Assembly (NCBI GenBank): GCA_033875255.1
Contig: JAWZSN010000012.1
Span: 62,001 to 126,000 of the forward strand
Reading direction: 5' to 3'
Origin: Marinimicrococcus sp033875255
GTDB taxonomy: Bacteria; Pseudomonadota; Alphaproteobacteria; Geminicoccales; Geminicoccaceae
Length of the DNA stretch: 64,000 nucleotides
Positions 10,467-23,370 of this stretch are shown here, one piece after another (position 1 is the stretch's first letter; each line of letters begins with the position of its first letter). The position numbers and the translations under genes were made by a program. Under the pieces are notes generated by a model, which worked only from the letters and a program-made list of their open reading frames with translations, made no database searches and had not been told where the DNA came from.

Positions 10467-11502
10467 GCCCCGCACCGAGATCGGCCCGCTAGTGCGGGTG
10501 GCGGCCCCCGTCTGCGCCGTCCTGGCGGCGTTCCTGCTGTGTGCCCTGCCGCTGGCGCTGGCCGGCGCCGACCCCCTGGCGGCCTATGGCCGGATCCTCT
10601 CCGGCAGCCTCGGCTCCGGCTTCGCGCTCACCGAGACCCTCTCGCGCGCCACGCCGCTGATCCTGACCGGGCTTGCCGCCGCCGTGGCGTTTCGCGCGAG
10701 GCTTTGGAACATCGGTGCCGAGGGTCAGCTCTATGCCGGAGCGCTCGCCGCCGTGGCAGTCGGCAGCGGGGCGCTCGCCGCACCTTCATGGCTGCTGGTC
10801 CCGCTGGTGCTGCTCGCCGGTGCGGCAGCCGGTGCCCTGCTCATGCTGGGCCCGGCCTGGCTCAAGCTGCGCCTCAATGTCGACGAGGTCGTGACCACGC
10901 TGCTGCTCAACTTCATCATGCTGCTGTTCGTCGGCATGATGCTTGAGGGCCCGATGCAGGACCCGATGAGCCTGGGCTGGCCGCAGTCGGCGCCGATGAT
11001 CGACGAGGCCACCCTGCCCCGCCTGTGGGCCCGCACCCGCGTTCATGCCGGCCTCCTCGTGGCCCTGCTCGCCGGGCTTGCCATCTGGTTCTATGTCCAC
11101 CGCACCACCTGGGGCTTCGAGCTGCGCGCGGTCGGCGCCAACCCCTCGGCCGCCCGCTTCGCCGGCATGAAGGTGCGGGGCGTGATGCTGCGCACCGCGC
11201 TGATCTCGGGCGCGCTGGCCGGTCTCGCCGGGGTCGGCGAGGTGGCCGGGCTCAAGGGCTACCTCACGCAGGACCTTTCGCCCGGCTACGGCTATGCCGG
11301 CATCGTCGTGGCGATGCTGGCGCAGCTCGACGCCCGCGGTGTGGTGGTGGCAGCACTCTTCATCGCCTCGGTCTTCGTCGGCGCCGACAGCATGAGCCGG
11401 GCGCTGGGGATCTCCAGCTACATCGCCGATCTGATCGTCGCCACCTCGCTGCTCACCATGCTGATCGCCGGGTTTCTCGTGCGCTTCCGGATCCGCCCAT
11501 GA
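10456..11502 (+). CDS. Nucleoside-type ABC transporter permease 1
   Basis: This 348-residue membrane protein has about eight to ten spans and the branched-chain/nucleoside permease signature FRARLWNIGAEGQLYAGALA near residue 75, with a second conserved stretch ELRAVGANPSAARFAGMKV. It matches the NupP/YufP type. It overlaps the ATPase gene by 11 bases and its stop overlaps the next gene by four (ATGA). Its partner permease is not next to it but at 13309, beyond two DMT transporter genes. Confidence 0.9.
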
Positions 11503-12401
11503 GCCCGTCAGCCGCCGCCGAGAGTGCCAATCTCCGCGCGGCGCTGCTGATCCTGGCGTCGAGCACGCTGTTCGGCATCGGCGATGCCATCGTGAAATAT
11601 CTGAGCGAGGACTGGCCGGTGGGCCAGATCGTGACGCTGCGATCGGCCGTCTGCCTGATGCTCCTCGGCCTGGTGCGGCCGAAGCGCGAGCCGCTGGTCC
11701 CGCGCGGCCTCCTCCAGCGCACCAACCTCGTGCGCGGCGGCTTCGAGATCGGCGTCACCTTCCTGTTCTTCAGCGGCCTCATGTTCATGCCGCTGGGCAA
11801 CGCCGTCAGCATCATGTTCCTGGCGCCGATCCTGCTGACCGCCCTGGCGGCACTGCTCCTGGGCGAGCAGGTCGGATGGCGGCGCTGGACCGCGGTGCTG
11901 GTGGGCTTCGCCGGCGTGCTGGTGGTGGTGCGCCCCGGCCTCGAGGGCTGGAACGCGGCGGCCCTGCTGCCGCTGGGTGCTGCCTGCTTCATCGCCGGCC
12001 GCGACATCGTGGTGCGCTGGCTGCCGCCCGAGGTCACCACCCGGACCGTGGTGGTCACCACCTCGGCCGGGCTCTTTCTCGCAGGCGCCGTCACCCTGCC
12101 CTTCGCCTGGGAGCCGCTGGGCTGGAAGCTGGTGCTCGGCTGCGTTGTCTGCGGCGCCACCGTGACCAGCGCCTTCCATCTCTACGTCCAGGCGACCCGC
12201 GTCGCCGAGGTCTCCTTCCTCCAGCCCTTCAAGTACGTTGCGATCCCGCTCTCCTTCGTGATCGGGTTCGTCGTGTGGGGTGACGTGCCGAGCCCGCGTG
12301 CGCTGCTCGGCGTGGCGCTGATCGCCGCTTCGGGCCTCTTCATCTTCCACCGCGGCCGCCGGCTCCGGCGCTCGGCGCAAGCGGGAGACGGTCAGGGATG
12401 A
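11499..12401 (+). CDS. DMT family transporter (EamA-type), first copy
   Basis: The product is 300 residues with ten predicted spans and two EamA repeats (about residues 12-145 and 155-285). The short basic tail RGRRLRRSAQ is cytoplasmic. EamA proteins usually move metabolites out of the cell or act as permeases for amines, amino acids or nucleobase-like solutes. It lies inside the nucleobase ABC operon, coupled by ATGA overlaps at both ends, which ties it to the same physiology. The closest relative visible is the next gene, which shares the layout and motifs such as GLFIFHR, so the pair probably arose by duplication. Confidence 0.85.
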   Translation: MSPSAAAESANLRAALLILASSTLFGIGDAIVKYLSEDWPVGQIVTLRSAVCLMLLGLVRPKREPLVPRGLLQRTNLVRGGFEIGVTFLFFSGLMFMPLGNAVSIMFLAPILLTALAALLLGEQVGWRRWTAVLVGFAGVLVVVRPGLEGWNAAALLPLGAACFIAGRDIVVRWLPPEVTTRTVVVTTSAGLFLAGAVTLPFAWEPLGWKLVLGCVVCGATVTSAFHLYVQATRVAEVSFLQPFKYVAIPLSFVIGFVVWGDVPSPRALLGVALIAASGLFIFHRGRRLRRSAQAGDGQG

Positions 12402-13312
12402 CACCGGAGAATCTTCGTGCCGTCCTGCTCATCCTGGCCGGCATGGTGGCGTTCACCACCAATGACGCGCTGGTCAAGCTGCTGACCGAGCGGCTGCCCG
12501 TGGGGCAGGTGATGTTCGTGCGCGGCATCGCGGTGGTAGCGCTGCTGCTCGCGCTTCTGCGCCGCCGGCACCGCGCGGTGCCGCTCGCCGCCTGCCTGCA
12601 GCGCCATGTGGTGGTGCGCGCCCTGCTCGAGGCGGGCATCACCTTCTGCTTCCTGGCCGCCCTCGCCCGCATGCCGATCGCCAACGCCACCACACTGTTC
12701 TTCTCGGCGCCGATCATGCTGACCGTGCTGGCCGCGCTGGTGCTGGGCGAGCAGGTCGGGCCGCGCCGCTGGGCGGCGGTCGTGGTGGGCTTCGTGGGCG
12801 TGGTGATCGTGGCGGGTCCCCGGGGCGAGTTCTCGCTCATCGCCCTCCTGCCCGTCGCCGCCGCGGCCATGAGCGCCACCCGCGACATCGTCACCCGTTT
12901 CGTGCCGCCGGCGGTGCCGTCGATCGCCGTGTCGCTGGCCTCCGCCGCCACCGTCGCCGCGGCCGGCCTGATCACCGCACCGGGCGGCTGGCCGATGCCC
13001 ACCGCCGGCGAGCTCGCGCTGATGCTGGTCTGCTCGCTGCTCGTCACCGTGGGCTATCTGGCCTATGTAGCCGCCATCCGGCTGGGCGAGGTGTCGCTGG
13101 TGGCGCCCGTGCGCTACACGGCCATCCCGTTCGCCATGCTCGCCGGCTATCTGCTGTGGGGGCATGTGCCGGCGGCCACCACCTGGCTCGGCACGGCCGT
13201 GATCATCGGCTCGGGCCTCTTCATCTTCCACCGCGCGCGCCGGGCGCAGGCGGTCGCCGCAGCCACGTCGGCGACGGCACCAACGAAATCCGGAACCATC
13301 GAAAAGCCATGA
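12398..13312 (+). CDS. DMT family transporter (EamA-type), second copy
   Basis: This 304-residue protein has ten predicted spans and two EamA repeats. It shares with the preceding gene the opening LRAVLLILAGM, the PVGQV motif, LLGEQVG-like and GLFIFHR-like segments, so the two are tandem paralogues that may work as a heterodimer or on related solutes. It overlaps the preceding gene and the following permease by four bases each. Substrate is unknown. Its place between two nucleoside permeases and upstream of codA suggests a nucleobase, deaminated product or similar small molecule. Confidence 0.85.
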   Translation: MTPENLRAVLLILAGMVAFTTNDALVKLLTERLPVGQVMFVRGIAVVALLLALLRRRHRAVPLAACLQRHVVVRALLEAGITFCFLAALARMPIANATTLFFSAPIMLTVLAALVLGEQVGPRRWAAVVVGFVGVVIVAGPRGEFSLIALLPVAAAAMSATRDIVTRFVPPAVPSIAVSLASAATVAAAGLITAPGGWPMPTAGELALMLVCSLLVTVGYLAYVAAIRLGEVSLVAPVRYTAIPFAMLAGYLLWGHVPAATTWLGTAVIIGSGLFIFHRARRAQAVAAATSATAPTKSGTIEKP

Positions 13313-14253
13313 GCGAGACCCTCGAGATCCTGGCGACGGCGACCTTCTGGGCGGCCACCCTGCGGATCGCCACGCCGCTGATCTTCGGCACGCTGGGCGA
13401 GCTTTTGTGCGAGCGCGCGGGCGTGCTCAATCTCGGTATCGAGGGAATCATGACCGCCGGCGCGATGACCGGATGGCTGGTGGTCCATATGGGCGGCGAT
13501 CTGTGGACCGGCGTCGCCGCCGCGGCCCTGGTGGGTATGGCGCTGGGCCTGCTGCACGGCTGGCTCACCGTGCCGCTCGGTCTCTCCCAGCACGTCACCG
13601 GCATCGGCATCACGCTTCTGGCGACCAGCGCCACCTACTTCACCTATCGGGTGCTGCTGCCCGACGTCTCCTCGCCGCCGCGTATCGAGGCCTTCCAGCC
13701 GCTCGATATCCCGGTGCTGGGCGACCTGCCCTTCCTCGGCCCCGCCCTGTTCCAGCAGACCGCGCTGACCTGGCTGGCGCTGGCGCTGGTGCCGCTGCTC
13801 GCCTGGGTGCTCTACCGTACCCCGCTGGGCCTGGCGATCCGCACCGCCGGCGAGAACCCCGCGGCGGTCGAGGCCCAGGGGCTCGACGTCTACAAGATCC
13901 GCCTGGGGGCCCTGATGGCCGGCAGCGCCCTCATGGCGATCGGCGGTGCCTTCCTCACCATGTCGGCCTTCAACGCCTTCTTTTTCGGCATGGTCAACGG
14001 CCGTGGCTGGATCTGCATCGCGCTGGTGGTATTCGCCTCGTGGCGCCCGGGCAAGGCGCTGCTGGGGGCCCTGCTGTTCGGCGCCTTCGACGCCTTCCAG
14101 GTGCGGCTCCAGCAGGTGGTAGGCGCCTTCGTGCCCTACCAGATCTTCTTGATGCTGCCCTATCTGCTCAGCATCGCAGCGCTCGTCCTCATGGCGCGCC
14201 GCGCCGGCTACCCGCAGGCGCTGATGCGCCCCTACGTCAAGGGTCAACGGTGA
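13309..14253 (+). CDS. Nucleoside-type ABC transporter permease 2
   Basis: This 314-residue membrane protein has about eight to nine spans. It contains the permease signature GELLCERAGVLNLGIEGIM near residue 30 and IRTAGENPAAVEAQGLDV near residue 180, which mark the NupQ/YufQ type partner of permease 1. The start ATG overlaps the preceding stop (ATGA). It ends one base before the cytosine deaminase start. With the BMP protein, the double ATPase and permease 1 it makes a complete importer. Confidence 0.9.
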   Translation: MSETLEILATATFWAATLRIATPLIFGTLGELLCERAGVLNLGIEGIMTAGAMTGWLVVHMGGDLWTGVAAAALVGMALGLLHGWLTVPLGLSQHVTGIGITLLATSATYFTYRVLLPDVSSPPRIEAFQPLDIPVLGDLPFLGPALFQQTALTWLALALVPLLAWVLYRTPLGLAIRTAGENPAAVEAQGLDVYKIRLGALMAGSALMAIGGAFLTMSAFNAFFFGMVNGRGWICIALVVFASWRPGKALLGALLFGAFDAFQVRLQQVVGAFVPYQIFLMLPYLLSIAALVLMARRAGYPQALMRPYVKGQR

Positions 14254-14254
14254 C

Positions 14255-15535
14255 ATGCAGCCCGATCTGATCGTCCGCAACGCCAACCTTCCCGACGGCC
14301 GGGAGGGCGTCGACCTCGTGGTGGCCGACGGGCTCATCCAGGCAGTGGGTCCGCAGATCGAGGCCAGCGGCCGGCAGGAGCTCGATGCTGCCGGCCAGCT
14401 CGTGACGCCGCCCTTCGTCGACTGCCATTTCCACATGGACGCGACCCTCTCGCTGGGCCAGCCGCGCCTCAACGTCTCGGGCACGCTCCTCGAAGGCATC
14501 CAGCTCTGGGGCGAGCTCAAGCCGCTCTTGACGGTCGAGGCCGTCGTCGAGCGGGCGCTGGCCTATTGCGACATGGCGGTGGCCCAGGGCATCCAGGCGA
14601 TCCGCAGCCATGTCGACGTGTGCGACGACCGGCTGGTCGGCGTGGAGGCGCTGCTCGAGGTCAAACGGCAGGTGGCCCCCTGGCTCGACCTGCAGCTCGT
14701 GGCCTTCCCCCAGGACGGGCTCTACCGCTCGCCCGGCGCCCGCCAGAACCTGCTGCGCGCCCTCGACATGGGCGTCGACGTGGTTGGCGGCATCCCGCAT
14801 TTCGAGCGGTCCATGGAGGACGGCCGGCGCTCGGTGCAGGAGCTGTGCGAGCTGGCGGCCTCGCGCGGGCTCAGGGTCGACCTCCATTGCGACGAGACCG
14901 ACGACCCGCTCTCCCGCCACGTCGAGAGCCTGGCCTTCGAGACCCAGCGGCTGGGCCTGGCCGGCAGGGTGGCGGGCTCGCATCTGACCTCCATGCACAG
15001 CATGGACAACTATTATGTGAGCAAGCTGCTGCCGCTGATGGCCGAGGCGGGAGTGGCGGCGATCGCCAACCCGCTCATCAACATCGTCATCCAGGGCCGC
15101 CACGACAGCTACCCGAGGCGCCGCGGCATGACCCGGGTGCCGGAGCTGCGCGAGCACGGGATCCCGGTAGCCTTCGGCCACGACTGTGTCATGGACCCCT
15201 GGTACTCCATGGGCTCGGGCGACATGCTCGATGTCGCCCACATGGCGGTGCATGTGGGCCAGATGACCTCCATGGCGGCGATCCGGCAGTGCTTCGACTC
15301 GGTCACCTCGGTGCCCGCCGGCATCCTCGGCCTCGAGGGCTACGGCCTCGAGCCCGGCTGCAAGGCCAACTTCGTGCTGCTCGAGGCGGCCGACCCGATC
15401 GAGGCGATCCGCCTCAAGGCGGCGCGGCTGGCGGTGGTGCGCGCCGGCCAGGTGATGGCCGAGAGCCCTTCGCGGCGTGCCACGCTGCATCTCCCGCAGC
15501 GCCCCGCCTCGGTCGCCTTCGCGCGTCCGCGTTGA
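14255..15535 (+). CDS. codA: Cytosine deaminase-type amidohydrolase (CodA-like)
   Basis: This 426-residue protein follows E. coli CodA along its length. Metal ligands are visible: H58 and H60 in FVDCHFHMD, H211 with catalytic E214 in LHCDETDD, a His in GSHLTSMHS near residue 243 and an Asp in FGHDCVMDPW near residue 310. It would deaminate cytosine to uracil, or a close analogue such as another N-heterocycle, in the cytoplasm. It is the last gene of the nucleobase uptake operon, so transport and first catabolic step are coupled. Family members vary in substrate, so cytosine itself is likely but not proven. A strong hairpin follows the stop. Confidence 0.85.
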   Translation: MQPDLIVRNANLPDGREGVDLVVADGLIQAVGPQIEASGRQELDAAGQLVTPPFVDCHFHMDATLSLGQPRLNVSGTLLEGIQLWGELKPLLTVEAVVERALAYCDMAVAQGIQAIRSHVDVCDDRLVGVEALLEVKRQVAPWLDLQLVAFPQDGLYRSPGARQNLLRALDMGVDVVGGIPHFERSMEDGRRSVQELCELAASRGLRVDLHCDETDDPLSRHVESLAFETQRLGLAGRVAGSHLTSMHSMDNYYVSKLLPLMAEAGVAAIANPLINIVIQGRHDSYPRRRGMTRVPELREHGIPVAFGHDCVMDPWYSMGSGDMLDVAHMAVHVGQMTSMAAIRQCFDSVTSVPAGILGLEGYGLEPGCKANFVLLEAADPIEAIRLKAARLAVVRAGQVMAESPSRRATLHLPQRPASVAFARPR

Positions 15536-15547
15536 GGGGAAAACCGG

Positions 15548-15570
15548 CCCCGCGACCCGACGTCGCGGGG
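15548..15570 (+). terminator. Hairpin after codA, probable terminator
   Basis: CCCCGCGAC and GTCGCGGGG form a perfect nine-base stem with a five-base loop, 13 bases after the codA stop. No clear T-run follows, so termination strength is uncertain. Confidence 0.6.
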
Positions 15571-15921
15571 CTTGCCTGTGGCCCGGCGGCCACGGTGTTT
15601 CGGACGGTTGCACCCTGAGGTGCATCGCCCATGCGCTCCGAGGGCGCAAAAAGGCGCAGTGCGGATAGAATCTCATTCACCCGCATAAGCTTTTCGGTTA
15701 ATTAGCCTCGGTCGTTTGCTAGCGTACGACGCGAGAAGCCCTCTCCTCGCTTTCCTCGAAAACGATGCTCAGTCTCATGGGGTCGCAGCTGGGGCTCCGG
15801 ACATTCACGCAAGGGAAGGCCGAATAAAGGCTTGGCGCAAGACGCCACCCATGCGTAAATCCCCGGCTGGCGGTTAACCCTTTCAGCAATGAAATGAAAA
15901 AGGCAAGAAGTCGAACTATCG
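15571..15921. other. Intergenic stretch before the SNF2 helicase gene
   Basis: About 350 bases with no convincing gene. It is less GC-rich than its surroundings from about 15660 (for example TTTTCGGTTAATTAGCC) and probably holds the promoter of the helicase. A minus-strand open frame here has no recognisable features and runs into the helicase gene, so it is treated as spurious. Confidence 0.5.
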
Positions 15922-19272
<3,351 letters not shown>

Positions 19273-20980
19273 GGATCCGGCGCCTGGAGGAGCCTCGCCG
19301 GCCGCCGCCGGCGGCGCTCCATCCAGGCGGGCAGGCCCAAAGCGGCTGCCACCGCCAGCAGCGGAGCCACGGACAGCAGCACCGCCGCCACGCCCACCAG
19401 GCGGCGGTCGCCGCTGACCGCCAGCGCCAGGGTCTCGGTGGTCAGCGTCGGCCAGCGCCCCGCTCCGGCGAACACCGTCGGCAAATATTGCGCGATGCTG
19501 ACCCCGAAGCCCACCGCCAGCGCTGCCGCCAGCGGACGCAGCAAAAGCGGCAGGCGGATCTTGAGCCAGCTCGCCAGCCGGCCGCGACCGAGCGTGCGGG
19601 CGGCCCGCTCGAAGCGCGGGTCGAGCCTGAGATAGGGGCCGCGCAGCATCAAGAGCACATAGGGGAACACGAACACCAGGTGCGCCCAAAGCAGCGCGGT
19701 GATCGTCCCGTCGAGACGCAGCGCCAGCAACACCATCTGGAAGCCGAAGAGAAAGGCGATCTGCGGCACCACCAGCGGCAGGTAGGCGAGCCACAGCACC
19801 CGGGCAGGCGCCGCCGGCCGGCGGCGCTCGTTCTCGAGGCAGCCCAGCGCCAGAACCAGCGCCAGAAGGGCGCTGCCCGCGCCGACCGCCAGGCTGGTCG
19901 CGGCAGGGCCCGCCAGGGTACCCAGGCCGTGCTGCCAGTGCTGCAGCGTCAGACTCTCGGGTACGAGATCGGGAAAGCGCCAGCGCAGGCTCACCGAGAA
20001 GAGCAGCAGCGCGGCAAGGCCCAGAAGGCCGGCGCCGAGCACGAGCCAGCGCGCCAGCACGCCCCCCAACAGAAGGCAGCGCTCGCGCAGAGGGCGCGGC
20101 GACCCTACGAGCCCCGGCCGCAGCCCCACCGCGAGACAGGTCTCGCCCAGCCGCCAGGCGACCAGCACGGCGATGGTCACCCCCAGCAGCAGCACGGCAC
20201 CGGCGCTCGCCTGCAGCCGCATGGCGGGATCGGGGTCGGCGAACCACTGGAACAGCAGGACCGCCAGCGTCGGCGGGGTGGTCGGCCCGAGCACCGCTGC
20301 CATGTCGACCACCGAGAGACCGAAGGCGAGCACTGCAAAGACAGGCAGGCGGATGCGGCCGTAGAGCTGCGGCAGCACGATCCGCAGCCACGCCTCGACC
20401 GGCCCCAGCCCCAGCGTGCGGGCGGCGGCGAGCTGGCGGTCGGCGTGAAGCTCGCCCAGCGCCGCCAGCACGGTGAAGAGCAGGAAGGGTGCTTCGCGCA
20501 GGGCCAGGCCCACCAGCAGCGCGATCCCCCACGGGTCCTGGACGAGCGGCAGGTCGAACGGCCGGTCCTGGCCGGTCGCCAGCGCCACGCCGCGCATGAG
20601 GAGGCCGGTGGGCGCGATCAGGAAGGCGAAGCCCACGGCGCTCGCCACGTGCGGTACCGCCACCAGCGGCGGCAGCAGGCCGGCGATGCGACGCAGCGCC
20701 GGGCGTCCGTGAAAGGCAGCGGCGATCAGCACCGCCGCCAGCAGCGCCAGCAGGGTCGAGCCCAGCCCGCTGGCAAGGCTGAGCGCCAGCGCGGTGCCGA
20801 GGCCGGGCGCCGCAAGGAGGGCCCGCCACGGCGCCAGCGACGGCTCGACGAAGCCCAGCACCGGCAGGATGCCGAAGGCCGGCAGCAGCGTGGCAAGCAG
20901 CCCCGCCGCCACCGGCCCCAAAAAGAGCAGCAGGGTCAGGCGCGGGAACCAGGCGAGCAAGCGCGAATGCAACGGACGGC

Positions 20981-22192
20981 TCAGCGGGCGTAGCGCTCGA
21001 TCCAGCGCGCCTCGAGCAGCCTCACCCAGCTCGGGTCGGGCTCCGGCAGGCTCGGCACGAGCGCCTCGGGCGGCAGGGTCGCCACACCCAGCTCGAGCGC
21101 CTCGAAACGCGCCCGGTCGGCGGGTGCCAGCCGGTCGACCGCCAGCACGGTGGGATCGCCCCAGACCGCCGGATCCTGCTTGCGGGCCTGCGCCTCGGGC
21201 GAGAGGAGGAAGTCGGCCACCACCATTGCACCCTCCTTGTGGGCAGCGTTGAACGGGATGGCCAGGAAGTGGGTGTTGCCGATCGTGCCGCCCTCGAGGA
21301 TGAAGCTGCGCACCGTGTCGGGAAGCCTGCCCGCCTCGATCAGGCTCGAGCCCTCGGCGGGATTGTAGGCCATCGAGAGATCGACCGCCCCGTCGTCGAG
21401 AAGCTGGTGCAGCGCCTCCTTGTTGGCAGGATAGGTCGTGCCCGAGCGCCAGAGATGCGGCCGCAGCGCGTCCAGATAGTCCCAGAGCCCGCCGCTCATC
21501 GCATCGAAGGCTTCGGGTGTCACCGGTGAGCGCAGCCGAGCCGGATCGGCCACGGTGGCGCGCAGCACATGCTTGAGGAAGCTCGTGCCGGTGAAGTCGG
21601 GCGGCGCGGGGTAGGCGAAGCGGCCGGGGTTCTCCTCCGCCCAGGCAAGGAGGCCGGCAATGCTGCGCGGCGGCTCGGCGAGCCTCGCCGTGTCGTGGAA
21701 GAACACGAACTGGGCCATGCCCCAAGGGCTTTCATAGCCGTCGGTGGGCAGGGTGAAGTCGACCAGCGTGGTGGGCTTGCCCTCGGTGTCGACGAGCGCG
21801 GCGTTGGGGAGGCGGCCGGCGAACGGCCCGAACAGCAGCTCCTGCTCCTTCATGGCGGCGAAGTTCTCGCCGTTGATCCACACGAGGTCGACCGAGCCGC
21901 CGTCGAGGCGCCCCGCCGCCTTCTCGGCCAGCACCCGGCTGACCGCCTCGCCGGTGTCGGTGAGCTTGACGTGCACCAGCTCGACGCCGAAGCGCTCGCT
22001 GGTCTGCCGGCCCGCCCAGGCGACGTAGTCGTTGATCTGCGGGCTGCCGCCCCAGGCGTTGAGATAGACCGTCTGGCCCCGCGCCTTCTCGCGCACCGCC
22101 TCGAACGCGCCCGCCTCGAGGGGGCCGGCCGCCAGGACCAGCGGTGCCAGTACAGCGAGGCGGCACAAGCGGCGGCGCGAGAGAAACGGCAT
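20981..22192 (-). CDS. ABC transporter substrate-binding protein, YnjB family
   Basis: This 403-residue protein has an N-terminal signal peptide (MPFLSRRRLCRLAVLAPLVL, cleavage after an Ala-rich stretch) and then matches the YnjB family, with QTVYLNAWGGSPQINDYVAW near residue 40 and YESPWGMAQFVFFHDTARL mid-protein. E. coli YnjB belongs to the YnjBCD importer whose ligand is not firmly known. The start used is an internal ATG preceded by AGGGATGG; an earlier in-frame ATG would add 18 residues ahead of the signal peptide. It lies directly upstream of the YnjC-like permease and is co-transcribed with it. Confidence 0.82.
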   Translation of the reverse strand: MPFLSRRRLCRLAVLAPLVLAAGPLEAGAFEAVREKARGQTVYLNAWGGSPQINDYVAWAGRQTSERFGVELVHVKLTDTGEAVSRVLAEKAAGRLDGGSVDLVWINGENFAAMKEQELLFGPFAGRLPNAALVDTEGKPTTLVDFTLPTDGYESPWGMAQFVFFHDTARLAEPPRSIAGLLAWAEENPGRFAYPAPPDFTGTSFLKHVLRATVADPARLRSPVTPEAFDAMSGGLWDYLDALRPHLWRSGTTYPANKEALHQLLDDGAVDLSMAYNPAEGSSLIEAGRLPDTVRSFILEGGTIGNTHFLAIPFNAAHKEGAMVVADFLLSPEAQARKQDPAVWGDPTVLAVDRLAPADRARFEALELGVATLPPEALVPSLPEPDPSWVRLLEARWIERYAR

Positions 22193-22291
22193 CGATCCAT
22201 CCCTGCAGGTTCGGCGTGGCGCCATGCTAGCGGCGATGCCGCCCACGGGCTCGCACGATCGCGCGAGGAAGGAGCTGCCGGTCAGCGCGAG

Positions 22292-22318
22292 AAGGCGGGC
22301 CCCGCCGGAGCCCGCCTT
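22292..22318 (-). terminator. Hairpin after the cco operon
   Basis: AAGGCGGGC and GCCCGCCTT form a perfect nine-base stem around a nine-base loop, 25 bases beyond the ccoP stop on the minus strand. A true U-tract is lacking, but the position fits transcription termination. Confidence 0.6.
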
Positions 22319-22342
22319 CGTTGTCCGCCGCGATGCTCCTTG

Positions 22343-23212
22343 CTACTGGCCGCCGCCCAGGCTGTGGACGTAGACGGTGAGCATCTTGATGGTCTCGTCC
22401 TCGAGGCGGCCCTGCCAGGCGGGCATCATGCCGTGCCGCGGGCGGGATATCTGGGCTGCGATCTCGGCGGCACTGCCGCCATAGAGCCAGATGGCATCGT
22501 CGAGCGCCGGCGCGCCCATCATCGCCATGCCCTCGCCCCGCTCGCCGTGGCAGGCGGCGCAGTTCTCCTCGAAAACCACCGCCCCGCGTTCCGCCGCCGC
22601 CGGATCGGCCTCCCGGCCGCCGAGCGCGAGCACATGCTGGGCCACATCACGGATCTGCGCCGTCTCGAGCAGCCCGTCGGCGCCGAAGGCCGGCATCATG
22701 CTGTCTCGGCCCTCCTCGGTGCCGCTGCGGATCCCGTGGCGGATGGTAAGCTCGATGTCCTCGAGGGTACCGCCCCACAGCCACTCGTCGTCGGCCAGCA
22801 CCGGATACTGGAGCTGGCCGGCGCCGCCCAGCGCATGGCAGGGCGCGCAATTGTCCTTGAAGGCCACGCCGCCGCCGGCGATCGCAAACTGGCGCAGCTC
22901 GGGATCGGCCAGCATGGTCACCGTGTCGGCCGCCGCGATACGCTCCAGCCACACCGCCTGGCCGGCGCGGGCCTTCACCATACGCTCCTCCAGCTCGACC
23001 CGCTGGTTGGAGCCCAAAACTCCCTTGAGATAGCCCGATCCGGTCGGCCAGGAGGGGTAGAGGATCCACCACAGCACCGAGAACAGGATGGAGGCATAGA
23101 ACACCATCAGCCACCAGCGCGGCATCGGGTTGTCCAGCTCCTTGATCCCGTCCCACTCGTGGCCGGTGGTCTCTACGCCGGTGATCTCGTCGGTCTCAAC
23201 GTTTCGGGCCAT
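22343..23212 (-). CDS. ccoP: Cytochrome c oxidase cbb3-type subunit III (di-heme)
   Basis: This 289-residue protein has the CcoP plan: a short cytoplasmic N-terminus ending DGIKELDNPMPRWW, one membrane span (about residues 33-53), then two cytochrome c domains with heme motifs CAPCH and CAACH, each followed by Met ligands (in SMMPAF and GMMPAW). CcoP passes electrons from soluble cytochrome c to CcoO in the cbb3 terminal oxidase, an enzyme used at low oxygen. Start is an ATG that follows an in-frame GTG; it overlaps ccoQ by 17 bases. It is the last gene of ccoNOQP. Confidence 0.95.
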   Translation of the reverse strand: MARNVETDEITGVETTGHEWDGIKELDNPMPRWWLMVFYASILFSVLWWILYPSWPTGSGYLKGVLGSNQRVELEERMVKARAGQAVWLERIAAADTVTMLADPELRQFAIAGGGVAFKDNCAPCHALGGAGQLQYPVLADDEWLWGGTLEDIELTIRHGIRSGTEEGRDSMMPAFGADGLLETAQIRDVAQHVLALGGREADPAAAERGAVVFEENCAACHGERGEGMAMMGAPALDDAIWLYGGSAAEIAAQISRPRHGMMPAWQGRLEDETIKMLTVYVHSLGGGQ

Positions 23213-23360
23213 CACCGTTCTCGTCCTCGAGGGGAATGCGCGCGTGGCGCTCCATTTCCCTGCGTCGCGACGGCCAGAAGGCCCAGACGCAGATGCCGGC
23301 GAACAGCAGGACCAGCCAGACGGTCCACAGCTGCTTGAAGAGGGAGACGATCTCCTCCAT
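23196..23360 (-). CDS. ccoQ: cbb3-type oxidase assembly/stability subunit CcoQ
   Basis: This 54-residue protein has one membrane span (about residues 9-28, QLWTVWLVLLFAGICVWAFW) followed by a charged tail that begins PSRRREMERHAR. Size, span and place between ccoO and ccoP identify it as CcoQ, which stabilises the oxidase complex. It starts at an ATG 11 bases after the ccoO stop and overlaps ccoP. Confidence 0.88.
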   Translation of the reverse strand: MEEIVSLFKQLWTVWLVLLFAGICVWAFWPSRRREMERHARIPLEDENGDGPKR

Positions 23361-23370
23361 CAGGCGACCC

